Assembly (NCBI GenBank): GCA_023458615.1
Contig: JAEWYV010000280.1
Location: 1 to 6,107 of the forward strand
Length of the DNA: 6,107 nt
Origin: Bacillota bacterium
GTDB taxonomy: Bacteria > Bacillota > Clostridia > Christensenellales > CAG-138
Direction of reading: 5' to 3'
The notes beneath the pieces are model-generated. The model was not told the origin of the DNA. It did not search any database and saw only the letters and a program-made list of their open reading frames with translations. Made by a program: the position numbers and the translations under genes. Position 1 is the stretch's first letter. Every line of letters starts with the position of its first letter. Shown one piece after another: positions 6,095-6,107 of this stretch.

Positions 6095-6107
6095 TTGGCG
6101 AGTATTT

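Noticed and set aside
5973..6107. Possible integration site (attB) at the tRNA 3' end
   Set aside because: No integrase, no repeated copy of the tRNA 3' end and no foreign-looking genes are present; the DNA after the tRNA is simply its terminator.

Overview
The window reads as an ordinary chromosomal segment of a low-to-mid GC Gram-positive bacterium, most likely a Clostridia member (an Oscillospiraceae-like gut anaerobe is my best guess). The reasons are the long form of Ddl (351 aa), AAGGAG-type ribosome binding sites, a Pit-DUF47 pair with the GWTDAPNA/HGAQDGQK signature variants that I associate with this group, and compact genes separated by AT-rich gaps with clear intrinsic terminators. 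The lineage is an inference; no marker gene here settles it.

Layout. Positions 1-2456 (+) hold the tail of an unidentified upstream gene, then ddl (D-alanine--D-alanine ligase) and murF (the ligase that adds D-Ala-D-Ala to the UDP-MurNAc-tripeptide). Successive genes are linked by 4-bp ATGA overlaps. Ddl makes the dipeptide that MurF consumes, so the pair carries out consecutive steps of peptidoglycan precursor synthesis in the cytoplasm. A hairpin at 2504-2536 works as a bidirectional terminator between this operon and the convergent one.

Positions 4292-2556 (-) are a two-gene phosphate-uptake operon: a PiT-family inorganic phosphate transporter followed by a DUF47/PhoU-like accessory protein. 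About 150 bp of AT-rich DNA upstream of pit contains several TTWACA-like hexamers that could be a phosphate-regulator target. Positions 5805-4516 (-) encode a 429-aa tandem class II aldolase/adducin-family protein with an intact metal site in the first half and a degenerate one in the second. It has its own extended -10 promoter and an intrinsic terminator. Positions 5932-6090 (+) are a self-contained tRNA-Pro(GGG) unit with a near-consensus promoter, an encoded CCA end and a 19-bp terminator hairpin that starts at the last base of CCA.

I found no mobile element, CRISPR array, phage gene or defence system, and nothing that looks like a previously undescribed multi-gene system. The points most worth a second look are the half-dead tandem aldolase, the possible operators upstream of pit and the aldolase gene, and the tRNA-terminator junction.
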